Positions 20,901-30,590 of a DNA stretch of 64,000 bases are shown here, in pieces. Location: assembly GCF_905171765.1 (NCBI RefSeq), contig NC_053394.1:157365256-157429255 (forward strand), given 5' to 3'. The notes under the pieces were generated by a model. The model saw nothing but the letters and a program-made list of their open reading frames with translations, searched no databases and was not told the DNA's origin. The position numbers were made by a program, and so were the translations under genes. Source of the DNA: Bufo bufo. Its lineage: Eukaryota > Chordata > Amphibia > Anura > Bufonidae. The stretch's first letter is position 1; each line of letters starts with the position of its first letter.

Positions 20901-22869
20901 ACACCCGGGGGTGGGTGAGGGGTGAATAATGCTTCTACTATAGTTTTCTGGCATAGAAAAGACACAAATCTTGGCTCAAGTGCAGATTTCAACAAAATAT
21001 TCTGGTCCCTTTTTCGCTGTATGAAGCGCTGGTCTTTGTACCCTTCCCCCAGTGACTGAATACATTGTGTATATGCGATAATCAGAGTAGCTCTCAAAAC
21101 TGTTTTCTCCTTTACCGTCAGTAAAACTTTCGCCTGGTGAAGTGAGTGGCTGGTGGGCCTCCATCATTAAGTCCTTGTACAGATCCTTGTGTCCTTCCAA
21201 ATATTCCCACTCCTCCATGGAGAAATGGACAGAGACATCCTGACATCTTATAGGAACCTGACACACACAATGACACAGTCATTCAGATACATTAACCCTT
21301 GTGTTACTGAATAATGTCCCAGCATTCCCAGAAGCTCTCACCTCTCCAGTCAGCAGCTCAATGATCGTGTTGGCAAGTTCTAGGATCTTCTGGTCATTGT
21401 TTCTCTCAGGTATTAGCGGGAGAGGTGGAGACTTCATGGTGGGGCTCTGGGTCCTATTCCATACTACTGATACACCAGGGATCACACATTCACCAGATTT
21501 CTTCTTCACTACATTGCAACTCTGTGTATACAGTGATGAACCATAATAGGCATTATTCTTGAGGTTTCCAGAACTTTATCTTGCTCGATTATAAGCTTGC
21601 CAACTTGATTCCAGTAGAGGCCTGTACTGTATAACACCTTCCCAATCATGGAAGCTGCTGCAGCATTGTTGAAACCGAGCATTGGGAACAACGTAAGGGC
21701 TCATGCAAACAAACGTATTTTTTTCCCCGTTTCTGTGCCGTTTTTTTTGCGGCCCGTATGCGGATCCATTCATTTTAATGGGTATGCATAAAAAACTAAT
21801 TTATTCCGAATGCATTCTGTTTCCGTATGTGTGCATGGCCGTTCCACAAAAATAAATAAATAAATAGAACATGTCCTATTATTGTTCATATTACAGACAA
21901 GGATAGGACAGTTCTATAATGGGCGGGTGATTTATCAGAGTTGCAAAAAGGGATGAATTTTGGCTTTTGGGCCAAGGATGGCAGTATTTCTGAAACTACG
22001 CAGTTTGAGAACTGTTCTCGAGCTGCTGTGGTGAAAGTGTATTTTGAGTGGACAAATGGCACAGGGTGGCAGCTTTATGGTCTGGGGAATGTTTTTGTGG
22101 AATTCTCTGGGTCTACACATCCATGTGGAAGGTGCTCTCAACCGATTTGGGTATGAATCCACCCTTGCAGATCAGGTACACTCATACATGATGATTGTCT
22201 TCCTGGAAGATCCAATCCGCCCCAGGAAAGACAATGCGATATGTCACACGGCTAGAAATGCCTGACATTGGCTGGAAGAGCATGACCAAAACTTCCAAGT
22301 ACTACCCTGGTCTCCTAATTCCTCAGACTTGAACCTAATTGAGCATCTATGGGACCACCTCGATCGTCGTGTTCGCTCTATGGATCCTCTCCCACGCAAC
22401 CACCAGCATCTGTGGGATGCACTGCAGTCAGCAAGGCTCCAGATACCTTTGAGAACCTAACCTACCAGGACCTTACTGAGCCACTCCCAGACTGTCTAGC
22501 TGCTGTCCAGATGGTGCTTACTCTGGATATTAGCTGGTGGTCAGAATAATGTGACTCAACTGTGTCATTTCTATGAGCCAGGAGAGGTGAATAACTAATT
22601 ATCTATTAGATTAATATATTACTGGTGCCCCTGCGTTTGTTTGACTGCCTCCAACAAATATTTACCAGGATTGCCCTTATATACTGGGACAGTACCCCCA
22701 AAAAAAGAAAAAAAATCAAGGCCTTCTGACAACAGTGCTGTTGGATTAATACTGAGTTAAGTCATGTGACATAATTTGCTGAATTCCTCACCTCGCCAGT
22801 CAGCAGGTAGATGATCTCCAGGGTGAGGTTTAATATCTTCTCAGTCATTACTTTTTTGCTCATGTCCAT
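16442..22869 (-). CDS. Zinc-finger gene 1, full coding span (six exons, 703 codons)
   Basis: Coding exons, all with GT donors and AG acceptors: 22869-22792 (78 nt, phase 0), 21521-21342 (180 nt, phase 0), 21257-21116 (142 nt, ends phase 1), 20887-20790 (98 nt, ends phase 0), 20599-20488 (112 nt, ends phase 1) and 17943-16442 (1502 nt). The sum is 2112 nt, 704 codons including stop, with no internal stop. Order: N-terminal helix exon, second helix exon, KRAB-like A box, linker, acidic linker, fingers. Amphibian KRAB fingers of this type share this exon plan. The protein probably recruits co-repressors through KRAB. Introns have absorbed a Tc1 relic, several MITEs and a solo LTR, none in an exon. 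Confidence 0.85.
18066..18230. mobile_element. Palindromic MITE (GAGATTTATCAAAA ends)
   Basis: GGAGATTTATCAAAAGTG on the left, mirrored by CAGTTTTGATAAATTTCCCC on the right; interior AACCAATCAGATTCC / AATCTAATTGGTTGC is also inverted. The same family forms the outer shell at 28217-29920. Confidence 0.7.
18231..18655. other. Stretch without recognised features
   Basis: Within the region downstream of the finger exon's acceptor (intron 5 of zinc-finger gene 1). No repeat ends or conserved blocks were recognised. Confidence 0.4.
18656..19260. repeat. Dispersed repeat split by a MITE
   Basis: The outer parts (about 18656-18770 and 19137-19260) share TACTTTCTAATGGC and TAAATGGGGTGGAACTGG with 6356-6720. 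A nested element at 18771-19136 has inverted ends GATGAGCAAATTGATTC / CTAATCGATTTGCTCATT. Confidence 0.5.
19309..20146. mobile_element. piggyBac-type MITE carrying a solo LTR
   Basis: TTAA at 19309-19312 and 20143-20146. Inverted ends AGGGGCTCTCTGG... and ...GAGAACCCCTT, with TTTTACACAGTACTTACC mirrored near 20068-20085. The solo LTR at 19595-20056 interrupts the centre. Confidence 0.7.
19591..20060 (+). mobile_element. Solo retroviral-type LTR, 462 bp
   Basis: GGGG at 19591-19594 and 20057-20060 is a 4-bp target duplication. The element (19595-20056) begins TGTGAGAG and ends GCCCCAACA. TATATAG near 19912 is followed closely by AATAAA near 19937. Short duplication, size and signals fit an endogenous-retrovirus LTR; no internal genes. 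Confidence 0.65.
20488..20599 (-). CDS. Zinc-finger gene 1, exon 5 (acidic linker)
   Basis: 112 nt between GAAACAG acceptor and CCAG|GTCAGT donor. Encodes a 37-residue acidic stretch starting [11 protein letters not shown] and ending in GIPIGINP; ends in phase 1. Its relative in gene 2 is 60493-60382, also exactly 112 nt. Confidence 0.82.
20790..20887 (-). CDS. Zinc-finger gene 1, exon 4 (linker)
   Basis: 98 nt between a CCTACAG acceptor and CAG|GTAGGT donor. Encodes 32 residues around a [14 protein letters not shown] block, a conserved linker of amphibian KRAB fingers. Starts by completing a GAT codon and ends in phase 0. Confidence 0.85.
21116..21257 (-). CDS. Zinc-finger gene 1, exon 3 (KRAB-like A box)
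   Basis: 142 nt. Encodes [20 protein letters not shown] followed by a [17 protein letters not shown] block, which is the KRAB A-box pattern (V-x-V-x-F-S-x-E-E-W then L-Y-K-D-V-M). The F-S-x-E-E-W core is intact, so co-repressor recruitment is plausible. The donor is GACG|GTAAAG, phase 1, matching exon 4. Confidence 0.88.
21342..21521 (-). CDS. Zinc-finger gene 1, exon 2
   Basis: 180 nt, phase 0 at both ends, acceptor TACACAG and donor GAG|GTGAGA. Encodes a [10 protein letters not shown] segment, then a [15 protein letters not shown] and a TIIELLTGE block, which repeats the helix-plus-LLTGE ending of exon 1. An initiator ATG inside (21437-21435) is possible but the exon 1 start is preferred. 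Confidence 0.78.
21690..21930. repeat. MITE fragment of the GAACATGTCCTATTATTG family
   Basis: Starts AGGGCTCATGCAAACAAACG, holds GCGGCCCGTATGCGG and ATAGGACAGTTCTAT. The right end is cut where the Tc1 relic begins. Lies in intron 1 of zinc-finger gene 1. Confidence 0.55.
21931..22566 (+). pseudogene. Tc1-type transposase relic
   Basis: Plus-strand frames, broken by stops and shifts, carry in order: MVWGMFLW, a stretch around [20 protein letters not shown] (the second catalytic D with the following H-T-A), [12 protein letters not shown], then [13 protein letters not shown] (the catalytic E). This is the C-terminal half of a DD34E Tc1 transposase. The N-terminal DNA-binding half and terminal repeats are not visible. 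Inserted in intron 1 of zinc-finger gene 1. Confidence 0.75.
22792..22869 (-). CDS. Zinc-finger gene 1, exon 1 (start codon)
   Basis: 78 nt from ATG at 22869-22867 to a GCGAG|GTGAGG donor. Encodes 26 residues: [20 protein letters not shown] followed by YLLTGE, the conserved first coding exon of amphibian KRAB fingers. A pyrimidine tract and CTCCTGCAAG acceptor lie about 50 bases upstream, so an untranslated exon is spliced onto it. A second ATG two codons later is possible. Confidence 0.88.
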
Positions 22870-22939
22870 TCGTGGTAGTTCAGTCAGGAACAGGACTATT
22901 GTCTTGCAGGAGAAACTATAAAGGAGATGTCATTAGTAG

Positions 22940-23126
22940 TAGTGTTGAGCTAACTTCTGTTTTCAAGTTCGGCGTACAAGGTTCGGGTTATCTAAGAATT
23001 CCGTTATGGATTCCGCTACCACGGACCATAACTTATGGTCCGTGGTAGCGGAATCCATATAACGGAATTCTTAGGTAACCCGAACCTTGTACGCCGAACT
23101 TGAAAACAGAAGTTCCCTCATCCCTA
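22940..23126. mobile_element. Near-perfect hairpin MITE, hAT-like
   Basis: Left arm from TAGTGTTGAG, right arm to CTCATCCCTA, centre near 23033. Arms of about 90 bp. Termini resemble those at 44634-45025. The flanks GTCATTAG and ATCATCAG agree at six of eight positions, a decayed 8-bp duplication. Confidence 0.8.
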
Positions 23127-23191
23127 ATCATCAGGTGATATATTCTGTCTGCAGACAAAAAAAATAGAAGTTGATCTAATAATGGGTAATA

Positions 23192-23581
23192 TTAAAGGGG
23201 TTCTGGAGTTTGTTTAAACTGATGATCTATCCTCTGGATAGATCATCAGCGTCTGATCGGCAGGGGTCCGACCCCTGGGACCCCCACCGATCAGCTGTTT
23301 GAGAACGCAGCGGCGCTCCAGGAGCGCAGCAGCCTTCTCACCGTTTACCGCAGACCCAGTGACGTCAAGACTAGTATCAACTGGCCTGGGCGCGGCTAAG
23401 CTCTTTTCACTTGAATGGAGCTTAGCCCAGAGGATAAACCAGGGATCTCAAACTGCGGCCCTCCAGCTGTTGCAAAACTACAACTCCCACAATGCCCGGA
23501 CAGCCTACAGGTATCAGCCTACAGCAGGGCATTGTGGGAGTTTGAGATGCCTGGTTTAAACAAACTGCAGAACCCCTTTAA
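23192..23581. mobile_element. piggyBac-type repeat with a nested hAT-like MITE
   Basis: TTAA at 23192-23195 and 23578-23581; ends AGGGGTTCTG and CAGAACCCCT. Interior GGGGTCCGACCCCTGGGACC block. A CAGGGATCTCAAAC...TTTGAGATGCCTG element is nested at 23440-23553. Confidence 0.7.
23440..23553. mobile_element. hAT-like MITE (CCAGCTGTTGCAAAACTACA family)
   Basis: Inverted ends and ACTCCCACAATGCCC / GGGCATTGTGGGAG arms. Other copies are at 26727-26859 and 59670-59816, with a relative at 56279-56435. Confidence 0.7.
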
Positions 23582-23584
23582 GCT

Positions 23585-24390
23585 CTTAAGGACACTGCGA
23601 TTTTCTCTTTTTATTTTTTACTCCCTGCCTTCCTGGAGCCATAGGGGATCTTGTTTTTTGCAGGACAAGTATTACTTTTAATTGGACTATTTTATATTAG
23701 AAAAAATGGGAAAATGCAAAAAAAAATTCCAAATGGAATTGGGAAAATAAATTCAGCCATAGTTTTTACAGTTTCGTTTTTACAGCATTTCCTATGCAGT
23801 AAAACTGACTTGTTAACTTCTTTCTCCGGGTCAGTACCATTAGAGCAATACAAAAAAAAAATATATAATTTTTTTTTGCACTGACATAAAATTTTCGATA
23901 TTTTAATAGTTTGGGCTAATGACTTTTCTTTTTGTTCATTTTAATTTTTCCATATGGGGAAAGGGGATGATTTGAATTTTTATATCTTTAAAAACTTTTC
24001 ACTTTTTTTTTCCACATTTATGCCCCCCCCCCCCAAGAGACTTGAATATGTGATCGTCTGATCGCTTCTCCCGTAGAATGCAATGATTTAACATTCACTA
24101 TGACAGGCCTCGAAACCTTCAGATGGTCCTAGGCTGCCATAGCATCCGAACAGCTTAATCAATCTCAGCATGGTGAGCCATTCTGTCCCCAGGACAACAG
24201 CGCTCCCAGGAGAGGCCCCGCAAAAAAGTTAGAACATGTCCTATTCTTGTCCGTATTTGCGGAGAAGAATAGGCATTTCTATCATGGAGAAAGATGTTCT
24301 GTTCCGCAAAATGCGCAAGGCACACGGCTGGTATCCGTGTTTTGCAGGTCCGCAAAAAGGGATATGGTCTTGTGAATGAGCCCTAAGTAA
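23585..24390. repeat. Dispersed repeats
   Basis: 23585-24150 is the CTCCCTGCCTTCCTGGAGCC family (also at 6356). 24195-24390 is an inverted-orientation copy of the GAACATGTCCTATTCTTG family ending TGAATGAGCCCTAAG. No gene. Within the presumed 5' intron of zinc-finger gene 1. Confidence 0.55.
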
Positions 24391-24852
24391 GTCAAAAGGC
24401 AAGTGGAACAGCAGACATCTATCCTTCATGACACTCCCATACACAATGAAGGGAAGGGAAAGAGCCCCTGGTGGGAACAAGGGATCAGGCACCTTCAAAT
24501 CCATCTTGAACAATCCTTGTCCACCCAGACAGGTACCATCGGTCTAGTAAGTCTAGTGACTACCACACATATTAGATGGTCAACCGATCCTGCCTAAAAC
24601 CTAAATAACCATTCCCAAGGAGCATATGAAATATAATACAGGACAAAGTCATCAAAACAACTTACTTCTAGCCAAGTACAAACAGAAGACATAGGGGTAC
24701 AACTTCAACACCAAGCTGGCCAGATGAGATGTTTGTAGGTGGCTCTTGCTGATTTTGACAGACATTTAAAGGTGTATGAGCCAAGTCTGACTGGTTCCTG
24801 TAAAGGAAAAGGAGTATAAGAAGGGCTGGAGCAGAGCCAAATTACCATGACA

Positions 24853-25330
24853 AGGCCTCATTCACATGGCAAAGTTTAATCAGGTTTTTGCAAGCCAAAC
24901 CTGGAAGAGGAACCTACAGAGAAAAAAGTATAATGGAAAGATTTGTACCTCTTCCATGTACTGGACCTACATCTGACTTTGGCTTACAAAAACTAACCAG
25001 AATATGCAGTGTGAATGTGTGTTTCTGCAGCAAAATCCGTTATTTCTAACTGGTTTTTGGTAAGGATTTGAAGTGTTTTTGCTGCAGATCTCACCCTTCC
25101 ATTGAAAAGGGTGAAATCTGCAGCGAAAACCGCAAACATAATTGACATGCTGCAGATTTGGAAATCCACACTGCAGGTCAATTTCTGCACAGTAAAAATT
25201 TGCAAAGTTCACGCGACATTTGTGTAATCTCATACAGTTTGCTGGTACCGTACTACCCTGTGGTTTTTGTGAACGGGAATCTGCACTGCAAAAAAACGCA
25301 CATATTCCGCAACGTGTGCAGGGAATAAAT
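24853..25330. repeat. Two short dispersed repeats
   Basis: 24853-25015 has GCCTCATTCACATGG and a mirrored GTGTGAATGTG end, related to 16037-16204. 25020-25330 has the palindromic block ATTGAAAAGGGTGAAATC / GATCTCACCC and GACATGCTGCAGATTT, another common family. Confidence 0.45.
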
Positions 25331-25493
25331 CCCTCTTGAAGAGGATTCTCAAAAGTCTCCCAAAATACAACTAGGGATTCAGGTACCTGGAGGGTTAACT
25401 GGATTGGCACATGATTCTCAAAAATTCTACAGGGAATTCTGAGTTAAAGGGGTTGTTTAAAGTTAAATCGTCTACTGTAGGGTCACTGTTAGA

Positions 25494-26591
25494 TTAAAGG
25501 GGTTTTCCGGGATTTAAATAATAACCTATACGCCTGATATGTCATCAAAATCAGTTCTGCAGAGGTCCAAGACCCGGCACCCCCGCCGATCAGGCCGTGC
25601 TCCGTGTGAGCGCTGCCTTCCCGTCATTGTATACCTATCGAAGCGGTGAGCAGGTGTAATTACAAGTCATCCCATTCACTTCTATGGAATGGCTCCTTCC
25701 TACACACTTAAATACTTCAGAGCCGTGAATCCTCTTCACTGTTTGCTTGCTGCTGCCACCTCCATTGTAGTGGCCGTGTAGTGTAATCACAGCGGTTTGT
25801 CCCATTTAAAGGGAATCTGTCACTAGCAATTTATCAATTTTTTTTTTTCATGAATCCATGTTTAACAGAGTACCTTTTTCCCATCTGTCTTATTCTTTTG
25901 ATTGTCAGTCTTGCCATTTCTTCAAAAAAATCGATTCTTATGATATGTAAATGACGCTGTAAGGAGCCCAGAGGGGCGTTCTTCTTTCTCCACGGTGCCC
26001 AGGAACGCCCCTCTGAAGTGCCGTGCCCGGCTAAATTTGAAAACTAATAACGCCTCCAAGTTCATTGCGGGATTTGGGATGCCGCGAGAGGAGGATGGGG
26101 GTGTTTGCCGCAGAGCGCGGCGCTGAGGAGGGGGGGTGTTGAGCACTTAGCCGTGCCTCTGGGAGGCGATTTAGATGAACTTGGAGGCGTTATTAGTTTT
26201 CAAATTTAGCCGGGCACGGCACTTCAGAGGGGCGTTCCTGGGCACCGTGGAGAAAGAAGAACGCCCCTCTGGGCTCCTTACAGCGTCATTTACATATCAT
26301 AAGAATCGATTTTTTGAAGAAATGACAAGACGGACAATCAAAAGAACAAGACAGATGGAAAAAAGGTACTCTGTTAAACATGGATTCATGAAAAAAAAAA
26401 AATTGGTAAATTGCTAGTGACAGATTCCCTTTAAGTAAATAGTAGAGAAAAGCTGTAATCACACTGCACTGCCACTACAAGGGAGACAAGGTGCAGGTAA
26501 ACGCTGAAGAGGATGCAGAGAGAGTCCGACCCTCAGAGATCTGATACTGAGGACAGGTCATTAATATCTGTAACCCGGACAACCCCTTTAA
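25494..26591. mobile_element. piggyBac-type repeat interrupted by a second MITE
   Basis: TTAA at 25494-25497 and 26588-26591, ends AGGGGTTTTCCGGG and CCGGACAACCCC. The inner MITE 25806-26434 splits it. Confidence 0.65.
25806..26434. mobile_element. piggyBac-type MITE with long inverted arms, 621 bp
   Basis: TTAA at 25806-25809 and 26431-26434; ends AGGGAATCTGTCACTAGC and GCTAGTGACAGATTCCCT. Arms of roughly 260 bp surround a GC-rich centre, so the same short peptide frame appears on both strands. Confidence 0.88.
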
Positions 26592-26593
26592 TC

Positions 26594-27052
26594 TTAAAGG
26601 GGTAATCCAAGGCTATAAATTGCCCCCACACTGATTTTACTTACCTGGCTCCCCGCACCGCCGCAGCTTCTTCTCCTTCCCGTGCACGGATGGAAATATT
26701 CGGTGTTGGGGGGGGAGCAGCCAGAGCAGGGATGCTCAACCTGCGGCGCTCCAGCTGTTGCAAAACTACAACTCCTATCATGCCCTGCTGTAGGCTGTCC
26801 GGGCATGCTGGGAGTTGTAGTTTTGCAACAGCTGGAGGACCGCAGGTTGGGCATCCCTGCTCTAGTCAACCGTGATGCTGGGGTGGGGCTCCCCAGACAC
26901 CGGATGTTTTCATCTGAGCACGGGGAGAAGCAGCGGTGGTGCCTGGACCAGAAGCGGCGCGTGGAACAGGGAGCCAGGTAAGTATATTCACTGTGAGGGG
27001 CCCAGCGTATGGGGGGAGGGGGGTTGTTTATAGCCTTGGATAACCCCTTTAA
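26594..27052. mobile_element. piggyBac-type MITE with nested hAT-like MITE
   Basis: TTAA at 26594-26597 and 27049-27052; ends AGGGGTAATCCAAGGCTATA and TATAGCCTTGGATAACCCCT. It lies two bases after the TTAA of the previous element. The nested MITE spans 26727-26859 (CAGGGATGCTCAACC ... GGGCATCCCTG). Confidence 0.8.
26727..26859. mobile_element. hAT-like MITE
   Basis: Arms with CTCCAGCTGTTGCAAAACTA and its mirror; same family as 23440-23553. No clear 8-bp duplication. Confidence 0.7.
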
Positions 27053-27060
27053 CATTTCCG

Positions 27061-27215
27061 TCATTTGCTGCAGGTTTGATCGCAGCAGAGGTCTGTACTG
27101 TATGGCGCCTTTCTGATCACCGCTGGAGCATTGCTGTGTTCGCTTTGGGACTTTCTCAGCGCTGACACGCGAGTTCTCATTCTCGCAATTGTAACCCTTT
27201 CCTGACCCCAAGTAT
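27061..27215 (-). other. Segment similar to one beside exon 2 of zinc-finger gene 1
   Basis: On the minus strand this segment contains ATACAGTACAGACCTCTGCT preceded by CAATGCTCCAGC. The stretch near 21600-21680 (minus) reads ATACAGTACAGGCCTCTACT preceded by CAATGCTGCAGC. The likeness runs over about 70 bases. It may be a duplicated untranslated exon, a conserved intronic block or an unrecognised repeat. Confidence 0.35.
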
Positions 27216-27258
27216 CATCTCCTGGTTTCTGAAAGACATTAATAAAACTGTCTAAAAG

Positions 27259-27263
27259 AAAAA

Positions 27264-27332
<69 letters not shown>
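27259..27332. repeat. Compound microsatellite A / TA / CA
   Basis: A run of A, then about 17 TA units, then about 14 CA units. Confidence 0.97.
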
Positions 27333-27335
<3 letters not shown>

Positions 27336-27812
27336 CCATTGCCCATAGCAACCAATCGCAGCACTGCTGCACTGTGACTGGAGTTGTTCTTCCAGCAATG
27401 TTCCTTGATGTGACTACTGGTTCCAACCAAGGTTCTGCCTGCTCCTGGCCTGAAAATACAGCAGACGCGTTCTATCTGTGGGCATATACTGTGCTCATAA
27501 TACAGATACTGTGGGACATTTGTACACTGGAACAGAGAATGCAGCCATCCACAGCAGCTCTTGTGGCTACTGACATGAAGGACTGGTGCGTCTTACACGC
27601 TGTGTGCAGAGCAGGTACAGTTTAGGCGTGCTGTATATGCATCATACATGGCACAGACACCGCAGCAGCAGGGAGTGTAGGGCCTTTCTAGCTCTGCCCC
27701 AGAGCAGACTGTACGATGCAGACAGAGGAAAGGAGTTATGGAGAACTTATAAGAAAGCATCAGCAGCGTGAACACAATCTTACAGCTGACAATGACCCTG
27801 AACTCACTCACC

Positions 27813-27895
27813 CCGGAAGCATTCCTCTCCTCCGTAACGTCACTTCCGCTCACTGCTTTCGGAGACTATTTAGCACGTGACCGTATGCCCTTACA
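27813..27895 (-). promoter_or_regulatory. Probable promoter and first-exon donor of zinc-finger gene 1
   Basis: Reading the minus strand: an E-box CACGTG (27875-27880 area), then GCGGAAGTGACGTTA, a joined ETS and CRE-like site, then GGAATGCTTCCGGG followed by GTGAGTGAG, a strong donor (GT at 27811-27810). No ATG-initiated frame is needed, which fits a short untranslated exon ending at 27812 and spliced to the exon upstream of 22869. CpGs are locally dense. Promoter activity is inferred. Confidence 0.55.
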
Positions 27896-28252
27896 TTATT
27901 GGACACTTCATCTGTGCGCAACGGACTTTGCCCATATTCAAGATGTCGCTGGCGCAGCAGCAGCATGGCAGCCATTTTTTTTTTTGTAAAGAGTAATAAG
28001 CGACAGATGCCATTTTGCTGTGGACAGATTACAGTAATGGCAGGCTCATTGTATTAATTATTTTAAGCTTGATGTGAAGGAATGAAAGTGCAATATATTC
28101 AAGTAGTGAATTGTTTTATAGTAGATTTTTACTCCATTTAATTGTATCGCTTGTACCACCTCCATTTGGTAGATAGACTGGGGAAACGGTTTTCCAGAAG
28201 ACAGTTTCACATATAGGGGGAGATTTATCAAAACTGGTATAAAGGAAAATTG

Positions 28253-28660
28253 GCTTAGACGACTTTCACATCTGAGTTTTCCTTTACGGTTTTGAGATCC
28301 AGAAGACAATCTCAGAATGGGAGGAAAATGCATCAGTTTTGTCCCCATTCATTGTCAATGGGGACAAAACGGAACAAACCAGAGTGCATTCCGTTCAGTT
28401 TTGTTGTGTTCTCATGCCAGACACAAAACCGCTTTTTGTGTTCGTCCTGGAGTTCCGAAAAAATGGATCTGGCGCCCATTTACTTGGTACAATGGTATTT
28501 GCCAGATCCGGCATATTCATTTTCGATATAATACAACCAGATCTGTTCTGAGCGGATGCAGCCGGTTGTATTATTCAAACAGGTGCGTTTTCCTGCAGTT
28601 TAGAGATCTTGTGCCGGATCTCAAAGCCGTAAAGGAAAATGCAGATGTGAAAGTAGCCTT
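28253..28660. mobile_element. Nested MITE (GACTTTCACATCTG ends)
   Basis: Left CTTTCACATCTGAGTTTTCC and right GCAGATGTGAAAGTAGCC are inverted; interior ACAACCAGATCTGTTC / GCAGCCGGTTGTATTAT matches 3625-3826 and 29493-29880. Confidence 0.65.
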
Positions 28661-29195
28661 AAAGGGGTTTGGCCACTTTCTGGCTACTTGTGCCCAATGT
28701 GTTTGTAACATGATTATATGTCATTTACTAATATAGTCTTTGTTGAAATTCTGCACCACTTTCTAGATATTATAAGGTTTTCTCCCTTGTTTGCCAATTC
28801 TTTTGTTCTGTCCATACAGAGGTCATGTCCATAAAATGAATGCTGATGGAGGAGGGTCATGTGACCAGGCAAATCACCTCCATGTGATGTCCCCTGCATT
28901 CAAATACACTGCACCTGCACCAAGCTCTCAACAGAACTAGTGCAGGTGGCAGGTGCAGTGTATTTGAACTGAAGAAACATCACATGGAGGTGATTTGCCT
29001 GGTCACATGACCCTCCATCAGTGGCCATTTTATGGACATGATCTGTGTGCGGACAGCACAAAAGACTTGGCAAACAAGGGAGCATATAGAAAATGGTGCA
29101 GAATTTCAACAACAACTACTATATTAGTAAGTGTCATATAATCATCTCACAAACGCATTGGTTAACAGTAACTAGGAAGTGGCCAACCCCTTTAA
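28659..29195. mobile_element. Nested piggyBac-type MITE, 529 bp
   Basis: TTAA at 28659-28662 and 29192-29195. Ends AGGGGTTTGGCCACTT and GAAGTGGCCAACCCCT; long inverted arms around GCAGGTGCAGTGTATTTGAA. Confidence 0.85.
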
Positions 29196-29393
29196 GCCTC
29201 ATTCACACATCAGTGTTTGGTCAGTTATTTCCACATCAGTGATTGTGGGCCAAAACCAGGATTGAGCCTCCACAGACATAAGGTATAAGAGAAAGGTCTG
29301 CTCCTGTTCTGTGTTTACAGCTGCACCTGGTTTGGGTTCAAAAATCATTGATGGAAATCACTGATCGAACACTGACTGTGTGAATGAGGCATT
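29196..29393. mobile_element. Nested short MITE
   Basis: GCCTCATTCACACATCAGTG on the left, CTGACTGTGTGAATGAGGC on the right. Confidence 0.65.
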
Positions 29394-29492
29394 AGTTGTT
29401 CATAGCAACTAATCAAATTCCACCTGACATTTTCCAAAGAAGCTCTGAAAAATGAATGGTGTTATCTGATTGGTTGCTATGGGCAACTAAGG

Positions 29493-29880
29493 CTACACCT
29501 GCATGTGTGTTTTTGCTGGCATCCAAACGTTATGAACAGATCCGGTTGTATTATCTCTAAAATACCCATGACTGATTCGTCTCTAAAACCATTTTAAGTC
29601 AATGGGGAACGGATCCGTTTTCTTTCATTGATGGATCCGTTTTGCTCCGCATCCCAGGACGCACTCAAAAACGCTGCTTGCAGCACTTTAGTGTGCGTCG
29701 TGGGAACGCAATGAAGCGGAATGGAATGCATTCTGGTGCACTCCGTTCCTTTCGGTTCAGTTTTATCCCCATTGACAATGAATGGGGACAAAACTGAAGC
29801 GTTTTCCTCCGGTATTGAGAGCCTATGACAGATCTCAATAGCGGAAAGGGAAAACGCAGGTGTGAAAGTAGCTTAAACCA
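29493..29880. mobile_element. Second copy of the GGTGTGAAAGTAGC MITE
   Basis: Left GGCTACACCTGCATGTG, right GCAGGTGTGAAAGTAGC; interior GATCCGGTTGTATTATC. Confidence 0.6.
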
Positions 29881-30173
29881 GTTTAACATTACAACAGTTT
29901 TGATAAATCTCCCCCATAGTCTTTTTTTTTCTATTTTCTTTGTGTGTTCAGATGTTACTTTAAATTCTGTAGTGAATTATTAAATTCATTACAGACAAAG
30001 CATTTTATGGTGTGTTTTTTTTTTGCAGTGTTTGTATACTTTACAGTATTTGACAAGATGCAGTATGCACTAGGTGTGGCTTTTTTCCCAAAGGTATCTT
30101 TGTAGGAGTTGAAATGCCATTGCCTTAAAGTAGCCAAATACCTTAACCCCTTTGGGACACAGCATTATTTCAC

Positions 30174-30590
30174 CTTAAAGGGTTTCTGTCACCCCATTAA
30201 ACCGTTTTTTTTTTTTTCTTTAATAATAATCCCTATAGTGCGATCTCATGATACATAATCAAATTAATAATTTTGGTTCAGTAGATTTTGCTAAAAAACG
30301 ATTTTTTAAATATGCTAATTACCTTGCTACCAGCAAGTATGGCGGCTACTTGCTGGTAGCAGCCGCATCCTCCGATGGTAATGACGCCCCCTCGGCATGC
30401 TGATTGACAGGGCCAGGGAAGGTAATCCTTCTCTGCTGGCGCTGTTAGAATTTGAAATCTCGCGCCTGCGCCGTACCTGGCTTCAATCGGCGCAGGCGCA
30501 CTGAGAGGCGGCCGCTCTGCTCGACCGCTCCATCCTCAATGCGCCTGCGTCGATGACGTCATCAAGTACACCCGGAAGAGAAGACGCCGG
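30174..30590. repeat. One-ended TTAA MITE fragment in the piggyBac left end
   Basis: TTAA then AGGGTTTCTGTCACCCC, with a GC-rich interior containing GCGCCTGCGCCG. The mirrored right end was not found, so the copy is truncated. Confidence 0.45.

Larger units (their letters stand above)
28217..29920. mobile_element. Old MITE shell holding four later insertions
   Basis: The shell begins GGGGAGATTTATCAAAACTG and ends CAGTTTTGATAAATCTCCCC; its middle (AACTAATCAAATTCC ... CTGATTGGTTGCTATG) survives at 29394-29492. Insertions occupy 28253-28660, 28659-29195, 29196-29393 and 29493-29880. Confidence 0.65.

Noticed and set aside
24967..25410. 147-residue cysteine-rich minus-strand frame
   Set aside because: Falls in dispersed repeat sequence, cysteines are not patterned, no splice or promoter context.
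25922..26417. Two near-identical peptides on opposite strands (MNLEALLVFKFSRARHF type)
   Set aside because: They are the two inverted arms of one MITE read from each side.
28292..28736. Open frames of 70-139 residues
   Set aside because: They cross MITE boundaries and have no recognisable domain.
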